A stretch of DNA of 43,574 bases. Origin: an uncultured SAR324 cluster bacterium. GTDB lineage: Bacteria > SAR324 > NAC60-12. Below the pieces are notes generated by a model. That model was given only the letters and a program-made list of their open reading frames with translations. It was not told where the DNA came from and did not search any database. The position numbers and the translations under genes were made by a program. Below are positions 41,815-43,574 of this stretch, in pieces; position 1 is the stretch's first letter; each line of letters begins with the position of its first letter. The stretch spans positions 1 through 43,574 of the forward strand of contig CACFAY010000009.1 in assembly GCA_902564345.1 (NCBI GenBank), in the 5' to 3' direction.

Positions 41815-43293
41815 TTATTCTGATTCCAAATAATTTTTCAGGGTTTTTTCAACTCCATTTTTCCATAAAGAATTCAAGGAAGAAGAAAACTCTTCTTTGA
41901 AAATTTCATTCTTACAAATGTCCCCAAAAATATCTTCCATACCCAAGAAGATTTCAGGCTGGTTTCGGGCTTCCTTAGCATTACTTTGGAGTTTTTTTGA
42001 ATGAAGGTCGACAATATTAATAGCTTTACCTGTTTCAGATTCTCCAAAACAGTAGCGGCACCATATTGCACTTTCCAATGCCAATCCTTTAATTTCAAGT
42101 CCCTTACTTAAACGATCCCTGATTGAAGGGAATATGAACTTAGGCTGTCGGTCTGAACTCTCCTGACAGACACGGGAAATTGTATCTCCAATTTGTGGAT
42201 TTGAAAACCGTTCCTGAGTCTGGAAAAAGTATTTTGGTAATTCAATTCCTGGAACTGGAGGTACAATGGGAATGATTTCTTCAAGCTCTAATTTCGCAAG
42301 ATAAGCCTTAATCAATTCATGTTTCATTGCGTCGTGGACAAAGTCTAAGTCAAGCAAAGCTCCGGGAAGAGCAATAGCTTGATGCCCTCCGTTAAGTATT
42401 CGAAGCTTCATCAATTCGAAAACTTTTATGTTTTTCGTGAAAGTGACTCCGACTTTTTCAAAAGAAGGACGTCCCATGGAAAAAGAATCCTCTAAAACCC
42501 ACTGCCGAAAGGACTCACAAAATACTGGTCTCTGATCATGAATATCATATTCTTCTAGAAGTCTTTGACGCTGTTGATCAGATGTAACTGTTGCAATTCG
42601 GTCAACCATCCCATTTGGGAATGGCACCTCCGCTTCTATCCACCGAGCCATATCATGGTCAATCATATCTGCTAAACCTACTACAGCATTTTTAGTAACA
42701 TCTCCATTACCTGGCAGATTATCACAAGACATAATCGTGAAAGGTGGAATACCTAATTGTCGTCTGCACTTTAGAGATTGAAATAATGCCCCAAAAACAC
42801 TTGTGGATCTCTCAATATTCTTGGAATCGAAAACTATTTGTGGATGCTCAGAATTAAATTTATCTGTTGCATTGTCAATGAAGTAACCTCCTTCAGTGAT
42901 AGTCATCGATACTATTTTAACCCAAGGAGAACTTAGGGCCTTAATCAAGGACTTATTATTTTTTTCAACAGTCAAAAAATCAATCATCGATCCTGAAATT
43001 CTTACTTTTTTCGAGTTTGGTTCCAACTCAACAATGGTTGATAGATAATCTTGTTTTTGTAGCGCTTCGCGCATAAATTTATCATTAGGCATCACACCTG
43101 ATCCAATGACCGCCCATCCATAGTCTATTCCATAATTAAATAAATCATCCAAATAAATGCCTTGGTGGGCCCTGTGAAAATTCCCTGCACCTATGTGGAT
43201 GATTCCTGGTTTGAGATCATTCACATTGTATTTAGGTTTAAGGATATTATTAGGGATTAGTTTTAATGAATCACGGGAAGGGATAAAGGGCAT
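41815..43293 (-). CDS. Mannitol dehydrogenase-family polyol/hexuronate oxidoreductase
   Basis: This 492-residue NAD-dependent long-chain dehydrogenase has the standard length for mannitol 2-dehydrogenase and UxuB-like enzymes. The N-terminal cofactor site is I-H-I-G-A-G-N-F-H-R-A-H-Q-G at about 32-45. The catalytic block K-L-R-I-L-N-G-G-H-Q-A-I-A (about 296-310) has the family Lys, Asn and His. With the sorbitol-dehydrogenase-like SDR gene just upstream, 59 nt away, mannitol to fructose is more likely than mannonate or fructuronate. Both genes run in the same direction and look like part of a polyol-use operon that extends past the window. Confidence 0.88.
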   Translation of the reverse strand: MPFIPSRDSLKLIPNNILKPKYNVNDLKPGIIHIGAGNFHRAHQGIYLDDLFNYGIDYGWAVIGSGVMPNDKFMREALQKQDYLSTIVELEPNSKKVRISGSMIDFLTVEKNNKSLIKALSSPWVKIVSMTITEGGYFIDNATDKFNSEHPQIVFDSKNIERSTSVFGALFQSLKCRRQLGIPPFTIMSCDNLPGNGDVTKNAVVGLADMIDHDMARWIEAEVPFPNGMVDRIATVTSDQQRQRLLEEYDIHDQRPVFCESFRQWVLEDSFSMGRPSFEKVGVTFTKNIKVFELMKLRILNGGHQAIALPGALLDLDFVHDAMKHELIKAYLAKLELEEIIPIVPPVPGIELPKYFFQTQERFSNPQIGDTISRVCQESSDRQPKFIFPSIRDRLSKGLEIKGLALESAIWCRYCFGESETGKAINIVDLHSKKLQSNAKEARNQPEIFLGMEDIFGDICKNEIFKEEFSSSLNSLWKNGVEKTLKNYLESE

Positions 43294-43352
43294 TTTGGTG
43301 TCAAGTGGCTTGTATATTAATTTAAAAAAAACTGTTTATCATATTTAATTTC

Positions 43353-43574
<222 letters not shown>

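Overview
The window is AT-rich, gene-dense DNA from a Gram-negative bacterium. A periplasmic dihaem cytochrome c, periplasmic binding proteins, and an AmpG/NagZ/AnmK/MurQ cell-wall recycling set all point to a proteobacterium-like cell. The mix of AT-rich coding, several ABC uptake systems for small organics and Fe(II)/2-oxoglutarate oxygenases resembles marine heterotrophs. A SAR324-type or related deltaproteobacterial host is possible, but this is inferred from protein resemblance and is not proven here.

Layout. (1) 0-7.5 kb: end of a cytochrome c4-like gene, then two permeases and a BMP-type binding protein of a nucleoside/purine-type ABC importer, an IPNS-like 2OG-Fe(II) oxygenase, a 61-residue GatC/AtzG/HpxX-like protein and an amidase. 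Together they look like uptake and breakdown of an N-heterocycle or ureide. (2) 7.7-14.1 kb: two tandem CPA2 (Kef-like) cation/proton antiporters facing a K+ channel with two RCK-like domains, a Sel1 stretch and a TerB-like tail. (3) 14.2-15.1 kb: a PhyH-family dioxygenase on the minus strand. (4) 15.6-28.6 kb: thirteen plus-strand genes with short gaps: a sugar ABC importer (two permeases, binding protein, single-domain ATPase), SDR, GntR/FCD regulator, second SDR, FAH-family hydrolase, fused E1 and odd E2 of a 2-oxoacid dehydrogenase, 2-hydroxyacid dehydrogenase, NAD-dependent epimerase and SMP-30 lactonase. (5) 28.7-31.3 kb: a threonine-dehydrogenase-like epimerase (minus) and an L-fuconate dehydratase-like enolase-superfamily enzyme (plus), which could supply the dehydratase missing from block 4. 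(6) 31.4-33.3 kb: typA/bipA. (7) 33.9-40.2 kb: a divergent muropeptide-recycling module (serine hydrolase, anmK, murQ on minus; YkuD L,D-carboxypeptidase candidate, ampG, nagZ on plus), followed by a DoxX-like gene. (8) 41.8 kb to the end: mannitol-type and sorbitol-type dehydrogenases on the minus strand.

The most unusual structural signal is a set of tRNA-derived scars. A 3' half of tRNA-Ile(CAU), broken at the anticodon loop, lies at 41.18 kb. The sequence beside it is repeated at 33.71 kb (116 nt, 91 matches without gaps by my count), and a further scrap of the same tRNA lies at 31.40 kb. The two long repeats bracket the recycling module, as expected for old integrase-made island junctions. 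No integrase gene is visible. The most unusual proteins are the K+ channel fusion, an E2-like protein that lacks the acyltransferase histidine, an SDR with Met in place of the catalytic Lys, and a YkuD protein without a signal peptide inside the recycling module.
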